Source: CAVPCZ01 sp963779225
Lineage (GTDB): Bacteria > Bacteroidota > Ignavibacteria > UBA10030 > UBA6906
Reading direction: 5' to 3'
Length of the DNA stretch: 64,000 nt
Assembly: GCA_963779225.1 (NCBI GenBank)
Contig: CAVZWW010000001.1
Location: 248,001-312,000, forward strand
The translations under genes and the position numbers were made by a program. Below, one piece after another: positions 1 through 9,536 of the stretch (positions are counted from its first letter, which is position 1; each line of letters opens with the position of its first letter). The notes under the pieces were generated by a model. The model ran no database searches. It was not told where the DNA came from and saw only the letters and a list, made by a program, of their open reading frames with translations.

Positions 1-1
1 C

Positions 2-2269
2 AGGCAGGTGGTGGCAAACGGCGATCGGACCGGATGGGACCTGAAGCTTGCCCTCTCAGAATGGCATGACGTCCTGATCGACAAGGACTATTTTCACGAC
101 AAGATCAGATATATTTCCGATGAAGAACTGGTCAATTCGCTGCAGATCAAAGCGATTGAACCGGCCCTGCAAACGGCCTTGAAGGCGAAGGATTATGACC
201 GCGTATCGGTTATTCTTCACGACTACTTCATGAATCGGAAGGACAACAATCGTTTATCGTCGGCGTACAAGTCGAAGAACAAGGGGTACTTCGTTACCGT
301 CGATGAGTTTCTGCAGGAGATTCTTGGCGACAGCAGCCGGCAAAATGCCATACTCCGTTCAGCGGATGACCTCTACACAACCGAAAAAGGGTTCACCCTT
401 CATGGCGTCAATTGGGGCAAACGGATTGATTTCAATCACCACTATCCTCATGTCTCGAAATGGGGCGTTCACTATCTCTCCTTTCTCGATCAACTGACCC
501 AGGCCTACCTTCTCAAGCGGGATCCCGCTGTCGGCAGGGTGTTCGAAGACATCTTCAATCAGTGGTACGATCAACTGGACAGCGTGAAACAGGAGCAGGT
601 CATTCACGTGGGCAAGTCGTACGATTTCATCTGGTATGAGCTGGGCCTTGCCAACAGGACGGAGAAACTGATCGACGCGCAGAGGGCGTTTGTACGTGAC
701 ATTTCCCCCGAAACGAATAAGAGACTGTTGAAAAACATCCTGGGGTCGGCCCGGTGGCTCAACCAGTGTCTGACAAAGACACCGTTTCACCCCTATAACT
801 GGCAGACGCATACAGCCCTGACACTATCCTATGCAGCAGTAGCCTATCCCGAGCTCAAGGAATCCGGACGGTGGCTGGACAACGGCAGAAAGAACATGAT
901 CCTTCATCTGGAGAACGACATCCTGGATGACGGGGGATATGTGGAACGTACGACCAGTTATGCACATTACATGTTTTCGGTGTACTATAGATACATGCTG
1001 ATGCTCGAGTACTTCAGGAACGATGGTTCTTTGCGAACGAAGTACCTGGGCAGGTTGGAACGTTTTATCGAGTTCTTCGTCCTGACCAATTCCCCCATCG
1101 GTGTCAATGCGGCCTTTAACGATGCTTCCAGAGGCAAAGGCCTGGTGCCCGTGTTCAGGGAGATGGGAGAATTCTTCAACCGCGGTGATTTTATCGGGGC
1201 AGTCCGACACGAATTTTCGCCGGAAGCGCTGGCGTCCATGTCCGTCAACATAACAGAGCCCGCAAGAACGTCCATCGATTTCCCGTTTTCGAAGTTTGCC
1301 GTCATGCGGGATTCGTGGGACCCGAAATCCTATTTCATGATCATCAACTATGGCGAGTTTCAGAATCACAGTCATTACGATCAACTGGATTTCGAGATCT
1401 ATGCCAACGGCATTCCCATCGCCCTTGACGCCGCCCTCGGGAAGTACGGCTATCTGGATTCACTGCAAGTCAAATGGTTCAAGCATCCGCTGTCGCACAA
1501 CATGCTCACCATCAACCAGGCTGTCCCGGAAAAACTGGACATGCCGGGGTATGACAGGGTCTGGTCACCCCAGCAGCACACCGAGTTCTTTGCCGCAACA
1601 CACGACGGCTATCTCCGCTATCAAAAGGCAAAGCACCGGCGTCACATCGTCTTCTCGAAGAACAGCTACTGGTTGATCATCGATGAGGTCAACACATCCG
1701 GGAAGAATCAGGAGATGGAATTCAACTTCCACACCCCCTGTTCGATGACGGCGACCGAGGACGGATATATCTCGGTCCGGGAGACCGGATTCCTGATCAA
1801 GCAGGATCGCCTGGATGACTCCGCGATCACGAAAGACAGGTCCATGGGGGCGGCAGGGCTCGGTGATCTGCCCGGTGAGGTTCCGTTCCGGGATATCGAT
1901 TGGCTGGTGTTTCGAAAGCAGTTGAAGGGCGATCGCCGGTCCGATAGGATGGCTACTCTGATCTACCCGTTTGCCTCAAAGGAGCAGCTGGTTCCTGCCG
2001 ATGTTTCGGTTGAAAGAATCGCCATGAAGGACGATGTCGCGATTGGCTACAGGGTCAGGACAGGGAAACGGGAAGATACCATCATCGCCTCCGATGGAAA
2101 GTACCGGAAATTCACGGACGGGATCGAAGGCGATTTCACCTACGCCCGGATCAGCTCCGCCTCCAGCGTCGTCGACTATGCGGGGTTCTCGGGAGTCACG
2201 AAGTACAGGATCCAGGGGGTGCCGGGCGGATCCTTCAAGACCAGAAAGGATCATGAGTACAACAGGTAG
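2..2269 (+). CDS. Heparinase II/III family polysaccharide lyase (5' end outside window)
   Basis: The frame is open to the left edge; the first possible start is GTG at 8, so the N-terminus is probably cut. About 753 residues are visible. An alpha/alpha-toroid-like N-terminal half (to about residue 420) is followed by the heparinase II/III beta-sandwich. Its hallmark is NHSHYDQLDFEIYANG, with His454, His456 and Tyr457 counted from codon 8, then HNMLTIN around 497. Known members cleave uronate-containing polysaccharides or their oligomers by beta-elimination, leaving unsaturated ends. No signal peptide is visible, so location is unknown. The stop overlaps the start of the next gene by 17 nt, indicating co-transcription with the LarA-like gene. 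Substrate cannot be told from sequence. Confidence 0.88.
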   Translation, partial: RQVVANGDRTGWDLKLALSEWHDVLIDKDYFHDKIRYISDEELVNSLQIKAIEPALQTALKAKDYDRVSVILHDYFMNRKDNNRLSSAYKSKNKGYFVTVDEFLQEILGDSSRQNAILRSADDLYTTEKGFTLHGVNWGKRIDFNHHYPHVSKWGVHYLSFLDQLTQAYLLKRDPAVGRVFEDIFNQWYDQLDSVKQEQVIHVGKSYDFIWYELGLANRTEKLIDAQRAFVRDISPETNKRLLKNILGSARWLNQCLTKTPFHPYNWQTHTALTLSYAAVAYPELKESGRWLDNGRKNMILHLENDILDDGGYVERTTSYAHYMFSVYYRYMLMLEYFRNDGSLRTKYLGRLERFIEFFVLTNSPIGVNAAFNDASRGKGLVPVFREMGEFFNRGDFIGAVRHEFSPEALASMSVNITEPARTSIDFPFSKFAVMRDSWDPKSYFMIINYGEFQNHSHYDQLDFEIYANGIPIALDAALGKYGYLDSLQVKWFKHPLSHNMLTINQAVPEKLDMPGYDRVWSPQQHTEFFAATHDGYLRYQKAKHRRHIVFSKNSYWLIIDEVNTSGKNQEMEFNFHTPCSMTATEDGYISVRETGFLIKQDRLDDSAITKDRSMGAAGLGDLPGEVPFRDIDWLVFRKQLKGDRRSDRMATLIYPFASKEQLVPADVSVERIAMKDDVAIGYRVRTGKREDTIIASDGKYRKFTDGIEGDFTYARISSASSVVDYAGFSGVTKYRIQGVPGGSFKTRKDHEYNR

Positions 2270-3539
2270 TATGCGGTACCCATTTCCCTACGACACGATT
2301 GCGCCGGTTGACATTCCCGCATCCCATCCGGTTGACGTTTACTCGGTCAGGGCCATCGGGGACGTGCAGGAAGCCCCGGAGGCCATTGTGGCCGCAAGCC
2401 TGGCCGCTCCCATAGGCGTGCCGCGGCTCTCGCAGATGGTCAATGGCGATTCACGCATCTTGATTGTTGTCGACGACATTTCGCGGCCGACGCCGGCCCG
2501 GCAAATCGTGCCTGCGTTGTTGACGGAGCTTGCGCGCGGTGGTGCACGGGATGCCAACATCAGGTTTCTTGTGGCACTGGGCACCCATCGACCCATGACC
2601 GGGCAGGAAATCGCCGTTAAAATCGGCGCTGATGTGGCGGCTCGCTTTTCCGTGACTAACCATGAATGGGATAATCCCGCCGCGCTGCACGATTACGGCA
2701 CGCTCGACGGTGGCACGCAAGTCGTGCTCAACCGGGCCATGCACGAATCGGATCTGGTGATTGGCGTGGGCAGCATTGCTCCGCATCCGGCCGCGGGATT
2801 CTCCGGCGGCGGCAAAATCATCGCTCCGGGCGTGGCCACAGAAGAAGCTGTGGGCGAATTCCACTGGCGCAGTGTCCATTACGCGCAGAAAGACGTGCTG
2901 GGCGTTCGTGACAATCCCATGCGCGGGCGGATAGACCGCATCGCGCACCTGGCAGGACTTACGGCCATAGTCAATGTCGTGCTTGACGGCGGAGGCAGAG
3001 TTGTAAGCTGCTTCACCGGCGATCCGGTTGAAGCCCACCGCGCGGGCAGCGCAAGGGCGGGAGAACTCTACCGTGTCACCATTGACAAACCGGAAAGAGC
3101 CGGGATCTTCATCATCGATACACATCCCCTCGATCAGGATCTGTGGCAGGGTGTCAAGGCCATGTGCGCCCTGGAGTGCATCGTGCCCGACGGTGCGGTG
3201 GTCATCATCGTCACGCCCTGTCCTGAAGGCGTCAGCCGGCAGCATCCTGATGTGCTGGAGCTGGGATACCTCGGCCTGACGGCCACGACGCAACTTGTGA
3301 CCTCGGGACGTCTGGACAAAGTAACCGCGCACAATATCGTCCAGGGTGGCAAACTGATCGAGCGTACACAGGCGTTCATGGTTTCTCCTGGAATAACCGC
3401 CGACGACATCCGGCGCCTGGGATTTACGCCGTTCACTTCGGTGCAAAACGCAGTGAATGAGGCGATTCGACGGAAGGGGAGTTCCGCGCGTGTGATCATT
3501 CTGGGAATGGGCGGGGAGATCTGCCCGGTGGCAGGATAG
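2253..3539 (+). CDS. LarA-like nickel-pincer racemase/epimerase (DUF2088 family)
   Basis: 428 residues from ATG 2253, which has AGAAAGGA just upstream; ATG 2271 is a possible alternative. LarA uses a nickel-pincer nucleotide to move hydride at an alpha-hydroxyacid carbon. The four residues known from Lactobacillus LarA are all present at a constant +4 offset: His112 (in LGTHRPMT), His178 and Lys188 (in PHPAAGFSGGGK) and His204 (in GEFHWRS). It should therefore be catalytically competent if the cofactor is made. LarA homologues act on many hydroxyacids besides lactate. Next to a uronate-type lyase and a sugar isomerase, an aldonic or uronic acid substrate is plausible (inference). The cofactor genes larB, larC and larE are not in the window. 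Confidence 0.9.
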   Translation: MSTTGSMRYPFPYDTIAPVDIPASHPVDVYSVRAIGDVQEAPEAIVAASLAAPIGVPRLSQMVNGDSRILIVVDDISRPTPARQIVPALLTELARGGARDANIRFLVALGTHRPMTGQEIAVKIGADVAARFSVTNHEWDNPAALHDYGTLDGGTQVVLNRAMHESDLVIGVGSIAPHPAAGFSGGGKIIAPGVATEEAVGEFHWRSVHYAQKDVLGVRDNPMRGRIDRIAHLAGLTAIVNVVLDGGGRVVSCFTGDPVEAHRAGSARAGELYRVTIDKPERAGIFIIDTHPLDQDLWQGVKAMCALECIVPDGAVVIIVTPCPEGVSRQHPDVLELGYLGLTATTQLVTSGRLDKVTAHNIVQGGKLIERTQAFMVSPGITADDIRRLGFTPFTSVQNAVNEAIRRKGSSARVIILGMGGEICPVAG

Positions 3540-3690
3540 AGCTCCGCTGTGGATTACCAGGTGTCGTGTGTGGCGCTCCTCAAGACTGAGACTGAAGTCG
3601 ACGGGCGGAGAGAAGTCGCGCCTGGCGGTTGGGACGAAGCAGGGGTTTTGAGAATTGATGTCTGTCTGAAATCACAACGAGAAGATCACC

Positions 3691-4437
3691 ATGGACCTGC
3701 AGATTTCCGGTCGTTACTATCGCATGTATCCACCCGAGGCGTATCTTGGCTACGCCGAAGAGATGCTGGAGTTGGCTCCGGACCAAACGGCTTTCCTGTT
3801 GATCGACGTGTACGGGCTGGGCTACAGCCCTGGAGAACCGGAACCCGAACGGCCCGCGCTGTTCTACAAGGGTTCCACCGAGGTCGAACGCCGGGTGATG
3901 GTGGATCACATCAAACCGGCACTGGAGGCCGCACGCCGGATCGGGTTGCCCGTCATTTATCTCAACAACGCCAATCAGATGGTCGCCACGCAGCACAGTG
4001 AATTTGGAGCTCTGCTCGTCCGGACGCACGGCCTGACCGTGGAAGAGCGCTGGGAAGTTGATCCGGTCGAGTTTCGTTTCAGCAAGCTGGTCGAGCCAAA
4101 GCCCGGTGAATACGTCGTGCGCAAGCAGATGTACAGCGGTTTCTTCGAGACCTGCCTGGAGAGCCTGCTGAGGAATCTCCGCGTGAAGAACCTGGTGGTT
4201 GTGGGATTCGCGGCCAATGCCTGTTTGCAGGGGACCCTGAACGATGCGCTCTACCGCAACTACCGCATCGTTCTGCTGCGTGATTGCACCGCGGCAATGG
4301 AATATCACGACACGCTGGAAGAGCAGCTGATCACCGGATATGTCATTCGGCACGTCGAGGCATTCCTGGGATACACGGCGACGTCGCCGGATTTCGTTCG
4401 GAGTTGCGCACGGATTCCGGACCGGCACATGGGATGA
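3691..4437 (+). CDS. Isochorismatase-like cysteine hydrolase
   Basis: 248 residues. It has the isochorismatase fold and its Asp-Lys-Cys triad: Asp39 (FLLIDVYG), Lys145 (YVVRKQMYSGFF) and Cys178 (GFAANACLQGTLNDA), with the cis-peptide region just before Cys178. Members hydrolyse amides or related bonds (nicotinamidases, N-carbamoyl hydrolases) or vinyl ethers (isochorismatase). This copy has an extra N-terminal stretch of about 30 residues before the first strand. It lies 151 nt after the LarA-like gene on the same strand, so either a shared transcript or its own promoter is possible. The substrate is unknown; an amide or enol-ether step in sugar-acid breakdown is inference only. Confidence 0.85.
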   Translation: MDLQISGRYYRMYPPEAYLGYAEEMLELAPDQTAFLLIDVYGLGYSPGEPEPERPALFYKGSTEVERRVMVDHIKPALEAARRIGLPVIYLNNANQMVATQHSEFGALLVRTHGLTVEERWEVDPVEFRFSKLVEPKPGEYVVRKQMYSGFFETCLESLLRNLRVKNLVVVGFAANACLQGTLNDALYRNYRIVLLRDCTAAMEYHDTLEEQLITGYVIRHVEAFLGYTATSPDFVRSCARIPDRHMG

Positions 4438-4561
4438 CGCGACTTCAAGCAGAAGGGTTGCGTGATCCTCTCTGCAACACCATTTCGATTCCCTTTTCCG
4501 GTTCCCTTTTCCGGTCTGTGAGCGTTGCGTTTCTCTCTTTCCGGTGGTATCTTTCATACCC

Positions 4562-5596
4562 ATGAAGATACCCCGAGAAGAGATTCGTCGCATCCTCTGC
4601 ATCAAACCCCGCGGTATCGGTGACATCGTGTTGTCCACCATCATACTGGAGAGTCTCGCTGCGGCATATCCGTCAGCCGTCATCGACTATCTTACAGAAG
4701 ACTTTGCCACAGATGCGGTGAGAAATACGCCTCTGGTCAACGATGTTGTCGGCATGAGAACAGGCGAATCTGTGCTCCGTACGGCGTGGCGGGTGAGGAA
4801 ACGACGATACGATCTTGTCATTGACCTCTGGAGTAATCCGCGAAGCGCCCAGATCACACTTCTGTCAGGTGCACGCTACCGTGTGGGGTATGCGTATCGT
4901 GGCCGAAAATATGCGTACAACATTCTGGGGACGGGTGAACGGGGAGACCACCATTCGGCCGAACACAACCTTCAACTTCTGAAGCCCCTCGAGATTGAGG
5001 TGGTGTCGCGGCGGATCCACTTTTCGACCCTTCCTGAAGACGATACCGCTGCAAAGGAATGGCTCTTCGCACGGTTCGGCCGGCGTCCGGTGATCGGGAT
5101 TGTTCCCTCCGGCGGATGGCCGTCGAAACGCTGCCCGCCGGCAACGTGGATCGCGATTTGCCAGGGGCTGATGCAACGATACCACGCCGCGTTTCTCGTG
5201 CTCTGGGGACCGGGCGATGAAAACGACGCGGCCGCCATCGGGAGGGGAGTCGGGCTGGATATCACACTCGCGCCCCCGACATCGGTTCGTCTCATGGCGG
5301 CCTTTCTCAAAATGTGCACGCTGGTAATCGCCAACGATTCCGGACCGATGCATATCGCTGCTGCGCTTGAGGTGCCGACCATAGGCATCTTTGGCCCGAC
5401 GGACCCCGGAAAGCATGGCCCTCTCGGGCCCAATGCAGGTTTTGTCATCAAAACCGATCTGCATTGTTCCGTGTGCAACAAGCTTGAATGTCCGTACGGG
5501 CACGAATGTATGACGCAGCTACCTATTGAAGCGCTGCTCGCAAAGGCCGAAGCGCTTGCCGGTTCGCGCCTCCGGATCAACCCTCCGAATGCCTGA
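4562..5596 (+). CDS. GT9-family glycosyltransferase (heptosyltransferase-like), copy 1
   Basis: 344 residues from ATG 4562; a GTG at 4544 in the same frame is a less likely start. The two Rossmann halves of the GT9/WaaC-WaaF family are visible. The N-terminal signature is IKPRGIGDIVLST and the C-terminal donor-site signature is IANDSGPMHIAAALEVPTIG followed by FGPTDP. Family members transfer ADP-heptose or related sugars to lipopolysaccharide core or other acceptors on the cytoplasmic face of the inner membrane. The gene stops 2 nt before a second GT9 gene, so the two are surely co-transcribed. Their position inside a sugar-catabolic locus is unexpected. Acceptor and donor sugars are unknown. 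Confidence 0.9.
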   Translation: MKIPREEIRRILCIKPRGIGDIVLSTIILESLAAAYPSAVIDYLTEDFATDAVRNTPLVNDVVGMRTGESVLRTAWRVRKRRYDLVIDLWSNPRSAQITLLSGARYRVGYAYRGRKYAYNILGTGERGDHHSAEHNLQLLKPLEIEVVSRRIHFSTLPEDDTAAKEWLFARFGRRPVIGIVPSGGWPSKRCPPATWIAICQGLMQRYHAAFLVLWGPGDENDAAAIGRGVGLDITLAPPTSVRLMAAFLKMCTLVIANDSGPMHIAAALEVPTIGIFGPTDPGKHGPLGPNAGFVIKTDLHCSVCNKLECPYGHECMTQLPIEALLAKAEALAGSRLRINPPNA

Positions 5597-5598
5597 GT

Positions 5599-6600
5599 AT
5601 GGACGCTGCCAATAACCCGAAAACGATCAAGCGCATTGTGCTCATCCGCTTGGGCAAGATCGGCGATCTGATTGTCTCGAATTTTGTATTCCGCAAAATA
5701 CGTGCGTCCTTTCCGGCAACGACAATCCTGCTTGTTACACTTCCACGCAATCGCGAGCTCCTTCGATACAACCATAGCGCGGATCGCGTTGTGTATTTTC
5801 ACAAAGGGATCGATATTTTCCCGCTTATTGTCCGGCTCCGCCTGTTCAAGCCGGATCTCTTCCTCGATTTCAACGACAATGCGAGCAGCACGAGCTCCAT
5901 CCTGGCGCGTTTCTGCACCGCGCCGGTGAAGGTGGGTTTTGCATTTCCCGGAAACAGACTTTACCTGACCCGTCCCGTGGAATGTCCCGCGAAGGACAGG
6001 ACGCACATCACCGAACGCCTGAGACGCATTCCCGAAGCCATAGGATTGACATTCGCCCCGGAAGAGGTGGTGCCCTCCATGGATCTGGGGCAGCAGGAAG
6101 CGGAAGAGGTTCATCGCCGGCTCGAAGCAGCAGGGGGGAAAGGCCTTCGATTGGTATCCGTAAACCTTAGCGCAGGGCATCCGAGCCGCTACTGGCAAAC
6201 CGGTAAGTGGTGTCAACTTCTCGCAGAGATCGCAGCGGTCAGCCCTCCGACGCTGTTCATTCTCCTCACCGCGCATGGTGAAGAGGATCTGGCATCGAAG
6301 GTGTCGGGAGAATTGCCCTCCCTCCGCTTCCTCTCTCCCGGGCGTTTGGGGTTCCATCATTTTGCGGCGTTCATTGCCCGGTCCGGCCTCCTTCTATCGC
6401 CGGACACCTCGGCGATCCATATTGCCGACACCTTCCGGGTTCCCGTCATCGGACTGTATCCAGCCGTGGAATGGAATTATGCAAGCTGGCACCCGGTCGG
6501 GACGGTATCCGTGGCGGTGCGCCCGGCGAAAGGTGATGTAGGTAACATAGAAGTTCATGAGGTCATGGAAGCGTACCACAGCCTCGAAAGCAGACTCTAA
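5599..6600 (+). CDS. GT9-family glycosyltransferase, copy 2
   Basis: 333 residues. The N-terminal motif is VLIRLGKIGDLIVSNFVFRK, and the C-terminal donor motif is SPDTSAIHIADTFRVPVIGL. Both match the GT9 plan of the preceding gene, but the proteins are clearly diverged, so this is not a recent duplication. It begins 2 nt after the first GT9 stop and ends immediately before the symporter ATG (stop 6598-6600, next start 6601), so translation is likely coupled. Role as for copy 1: sugar transfer in cell-envelope glycan assembly is expected from the family, while a link to the neighbouring catabolic genes is speculation. Confidence 0.87.
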   Translation: MDAANNPKTIKRIVLIRLGKIGDLIVSNFVFRKIRASFPATTILLVTLPRNRELLRYNHSADRVVYFHKGIDIFPLIVRLRLFKPDLFLDFNDNASSTSSILARFCTAPVKVGFAFPGNRLYLTRPVECPAKDRTHITERLRRIPEAIGLTFAPEEVVPSMDLGQQEAEEVHRRLEAAGGKGLRLVSVNLSAGHPSRYWQTGKWCQLLAEIAAVSPPTLFILLTAHGEEDLASKVSGELPSLRFLSPGRLGFHHFAAFIARSGLLLSPDTSAIHIADTFRVPVIGLYPAVEWNYASWHPVGTVSVAVRPAKGDVGNIEVHEVMEAYHSLESRL

Positions 6601-8601
6601 ATGAATTTCGGTCTTCCTGTCGTCGATTATCTGGTCATCGCCATCTATCTCATCCTGATGCTGTGCATCGGATTCTACTTCTCTCGATCGATGAAGGGAG
6701 GCAAAGACTTCTTCATCGGAGGCAATCTCATTCCCTGGTGGGTTTCGGGCATCTCGCTGTATATGACCATGTTTTCCGCCTGGACGTTCACAGGCGGCGC
6801 CAGCTTTGTTTATCACACAAGCTGGTTTGGATTGTTGTACTTCGCAACCTGGGGCATTTCGTTCTTTGTAGGCTTTCTCATGTCCGCCAGACGCTGGCGG
6901 AGAACCCGCATCACTTCTCCCGTCGAGTACATCGAGACTCGATTCAATAGACCCACGCATCTGTTTTTCAGCGTCTATATGGTGCTTGCCATGATGTACT
7001 GGCCGGCCCATCATCTGGCATCGCTGAGCAAGATTTGTGCGCCAACATTGTTCCCCGGATCAATGGCTGCCATCGATGTGATGATTGTCGTTGTCGGGAT
7101 CACGATCATGCTGTATACGTTCATGGGCGGCCTGTGGGCGGTCTGCATTACGGACGTCGTGCAGTTCTTGATTTTGATTGCCGTGTGTGTGGTGCTTCTT
7201 CCGGCCATTTTCCTGTCAGGCGATTTCAGCTCTCTGGGGGATGTGCTCCAGCGAATTCCACCGTTGACATTCCAGCATGTATTGCCGGATACAACGTTGT
7301 ACGACCACTGGTATTTGCTGGGAATCATTGCTGCAAACATCTTCGGCAATTCAGTCGGCGACAAAGCCCAGCGCTACTATAGCGTCCGCGATGAAAAGGC
7401 AGCAATGAAGGTGGGCTGGCTGGCCGTTGTCCTGTTCGCGAGTGCGCCGCTCCTGTTCGGTATTCCCCCGCTGATAGGAAAAGTGCTCTGGCCCGACATC
7501 ACCATGCTCGACTATTTCGCCGGGGTCACCAAAGCAGAAGAGAATATCTTCATTGCGGTAGTGCTGCGGTATATGCCCGCCGGGATTGTCGGGTTCTTCC
7601 TCTCTGCCATGATGGCGGCGTCGATGTCATCGATGAGCGGCGTATGGAACACGGTTTCCTCGATCGTATCGGTCGATATCTATAAGAACCGCTTCAAACC
7701 CGCTGCCGGCGAAAAGGAAACGCTCTGGGTCGGTCGTGTTTCCGTGTTTGCGTTAGCTCTTGTGGCAATCCTGGTGGCATTGGTCATTATTCACAGCGAC
7801 TACGGGGTGTTCTCGTTCAGCAATATCTTCTTCGGTCTCACGGGTGTTCCCAGCGCCATCCCGATGTTCCTTGGAATTATGACGAAGAAGATCTCTCGCT
7901 GGTCTGCCATGGCTTCCGTTCTGGCGGGAATACTCATGGCATCGCTCGCCCGTTTTGTGCTGCAGTATTCACTGGGCCAGCAATTCCTGATTACGGTGTT
8001 CATCACGCTGGTGTTTATCGCGATCTCGAATCCGCTGGGACGATTGTACAACGCGCGCCGGATTTATGCCTTGATTGTGAGCGTGTTACTGAGTTTCTTG
8101 CTGTACTCCTTCTGCCTGATCGCCAACAACAATCCGGAACTATCGCCGGGCAATCTGACCGCCATACTGCGCACAGGCGGGACGGAATTCCTGCTGTCAG
8201 CGCAATTCTGGCTGATGCTGTCGACGTTGGGTTACTTTGCGCTGAGTTTCAAATTTGCCGCCCTTTTCGGGAAGGATTTGAAGTCATCACAGGATGAGGT
8301 GACGGCATTCTTTAAAAAACTCGATAGACCGATAGATGTGGTAAAGGAGGTGGTCTCCGCCGGAGCAAGGGAAAGCAACATATTTCCCCTTGTCGGGTGG
8401 ATTTCAGTGGGACTGGGTGGATTGTCCTTGTTGATCCTGATCGCACCCGTTGCCCGGACCAATATAGGCGTCAATCTGGGGATCAGTGGTTTGCTCTTTG
8501 TCGCCGGATTGGGGATGATTCTATCGAAGTATCTGACCAGGCAGTACTCGGCCGATGAGGTGAACACCAGTCAGGGGAGTCATGATGGTCCTTCCCGGTG
8601 A
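6601..8601 (+). CDS. Sodium:solute symporter (SSS family)
   Basis: 666 residues. The first helix begins at residue 8 (VDYLVIAIYLILMLCIGFYF), followed by the SSS signature region FFIGGNLIPWWVSGISLYMT. A further helical motif, YTFMGGLWAVCITDVVQF, lies near residue 175, with many more hydrophobic segments. The length fits the larger SSS members with extra C-terminal helices (the last two near residues 595 and 625). It is an inner-membrane transporter driving uptake of a sugar, sugar acid or similar solute with sodium. Its position directly after the GT9 pair and before the TIM-barrel epimerase suggests it imports the product handled by this locus. The substrate cannot be read from sequence. Confidence 0.92.
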   Translation: MNFGLPVVDYLVIAIYLILMLCIGFYFSRSMKGGKDFFIGGNLIPWWVSGISLYMTMFSAWTFTGGASFVYHTSWFGLLYFATWGISFFVGFLMSARRWRRTRITSPVEYIETRFNRPTHLFFSVYMVLAMMYWPAHHLASLSKICAPTLFPGSMAAIDVMIVVVGITIMLYTFMGGLWAVCITDVVQFLILIAVCVVLLPAIFLSGDFSSLGDVLQRIPPLTFQHVLPDTTLYDHWYLLGIIAANIFGNSVGDKAQRYYSVRDEKAAMKVGWLAVVLFASAPLLFGIPPLIGKVLWPDITMLDYFAGVTKAEENIFIAVVLRYMPAGIVGFFLSAMMAASMSSMSGVWNTVSSIVSVDIYKNRFKPAAGEKETLWVGRVSVFALALVAILVALVIIHSDYGVFSFSNIFFGLTGVPSAIPMFLGIMTKKISRWSAMASVLAGILMASLARFVLQYSLGQQFLITVFITLVFIAISNPLGRLYNARRIYALIVSVLLSFLLYSFCLIANNNPELSPGNLTAILRTGGTEFLLSAQFWLMLSTLGYFALSFKFAALFGKDLKSSQDEVTAFFKKLDRPIDVVKEVVSAGARESNIFPLVGWISVGLGGLSLLILIAPVARTNIGVNLGISGLLFVAGLGMILSKYLTRQYSADEVNTSQGSHDGPSR

Positions 8602-8652
8602 AATCCCTGTCAGTATTCATGTCGAACGGTTTCAGCCACACCGGCGGATATT

Positions 8653-9468
8653 ATGAAACTTGCATTCTCAACGCTGAGTTGCCCTCTGTGGAACCTGGAT
8701 AGGGTCATCCGCGCGGCCGGGGTCTATGGTTTTCAAGGCATAGAGATCCGGGGGCTGGAGGACGATCTGGACATTACCAGCCGGACGGAGTTCACCAGCA
8801 AGGCGAATCTCTCCCGTCGACAATTGCAGGAACAAGGCGTTGAGATCGCCTGTTTTTCCAGCTCGGTTGTGCTGGGTAGCCCTGATGCTGTGAGCAGCGG
8901 TACATCATTCGATGAATTGAAGCGCTATGTGCAGCTTTGTATCACGTTCGGAACGCCGTTCATTCGCATCTTTGGCGGCAGAATCGGTCCGGTTTCCCGT
9001 GAATCAGCCCTCGATGAAGCTGCTGCAAACCTGCTGAAAATGGCTGACATCGTCAGGGATACCCGGGTGAAGATCCTGGTCGAGACTCACGACGATTGGA
9101 TGCGTGCCGACCATCTAAAGTCGTTGATGACGGCTGTTGCCAGCGATTCCATCGGGTTGCTCTGGGATGTCAATCATCCTTTCATGTTCCTGGACGAAGC
9201 ACCGGCAACGACCTGGGAACAAACCGGTACCTGGGTTCATCACACCCACTGGAAGGATTCGAACAGGAATGCGCAGGCCCGATCTGGTTTCGAACCCTGT
9301 TTGATGGGAGACGGGCAAGTGCCGCATCAGGAGATCCTCCAGGTTTTGAAAAACGGCAACTACCACGGGTACCTGTCGTTGGAATGGGAGAAACGCTGGC
9401 ATCCCGAGATTGCCGAACCGGAAATTGCCTTGCCGCAGTTCGTGGATTATATGAAAACATTGGGTTGA
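8653..9468 (+). CDS. Sugar phosphate isomerase/epimerase-like TIM barrel (xylose isomerase/AP endonuclease 2 superfamily)
   Basis: 271 residues, the usual size for single-domain members. It opens with LAFSTLSCPLWNLDRVI and carries the metal-ligand pattern of the superfamily: Glu144 (ILVETHDD), Asp172 (LLWDVNHPF), His199 (HHTHWKD) and Glu244 (YLSLEWEKRW). These enzymes isomerise or epimerise ketoses and sugar acids, or dehydrate inosose-type substrates, with a divalent metal. It lies 51 nt after the symporter and upstream of a DapA-like enzyme, which suggests an intracellular step after import. The exact reaction is unknown. Confidence 0.88.
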   Translation: MKLAFSTLSCPLWNLDRVIRAAGVYGFQGIEIRGLEDDLDITSRTEFTSKANLSRRQLQEQGVEIACFSSSVVLGSPDAVSSGTSFDELKRYVQLCITFGTPFIRIFGGRIGPVSRESALDEAAANLLKMADIVRDTRVKILVETHDDWMRADHLKSLMTAVASDSIGLLWDVNHPFMFLDEAPATTWEQTGTWVHHTHWKDSNRNAQARSGFEPCLMGDGQVPHQEILQVLKNGNYHGYLSLEWEKRWHPEIAEPEIALPQFVDYMKTLG

Positions 9469-9536
9469 CTCAAGCCTCCTGTCGAAACCCCATCCGGCAG
9501 ACGTCGCCTTGCGGCAGATATGGGACAAGAAGCGAG

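Noticed and set aside
2034..2252. Extension of the LarA-like gene upstream of ATG 2253
   Set aside because: The extra residues overlap the heparinase C-terminus, are low-complexity Ser/Arg-rich, and LarA length fits the 2253 start.
4972..6360. 462-codon minus-strand open frame
   Set aside because: It lies across two clear GT9 genes on the plus strand and has no recognisable motif.
9096..9536. Extension of the DapA-like gene upstream of ATG 9537
   Set aside because: It would overlap the TIM-barrel gene by more than 370 nt and the extra sequence has no homology.
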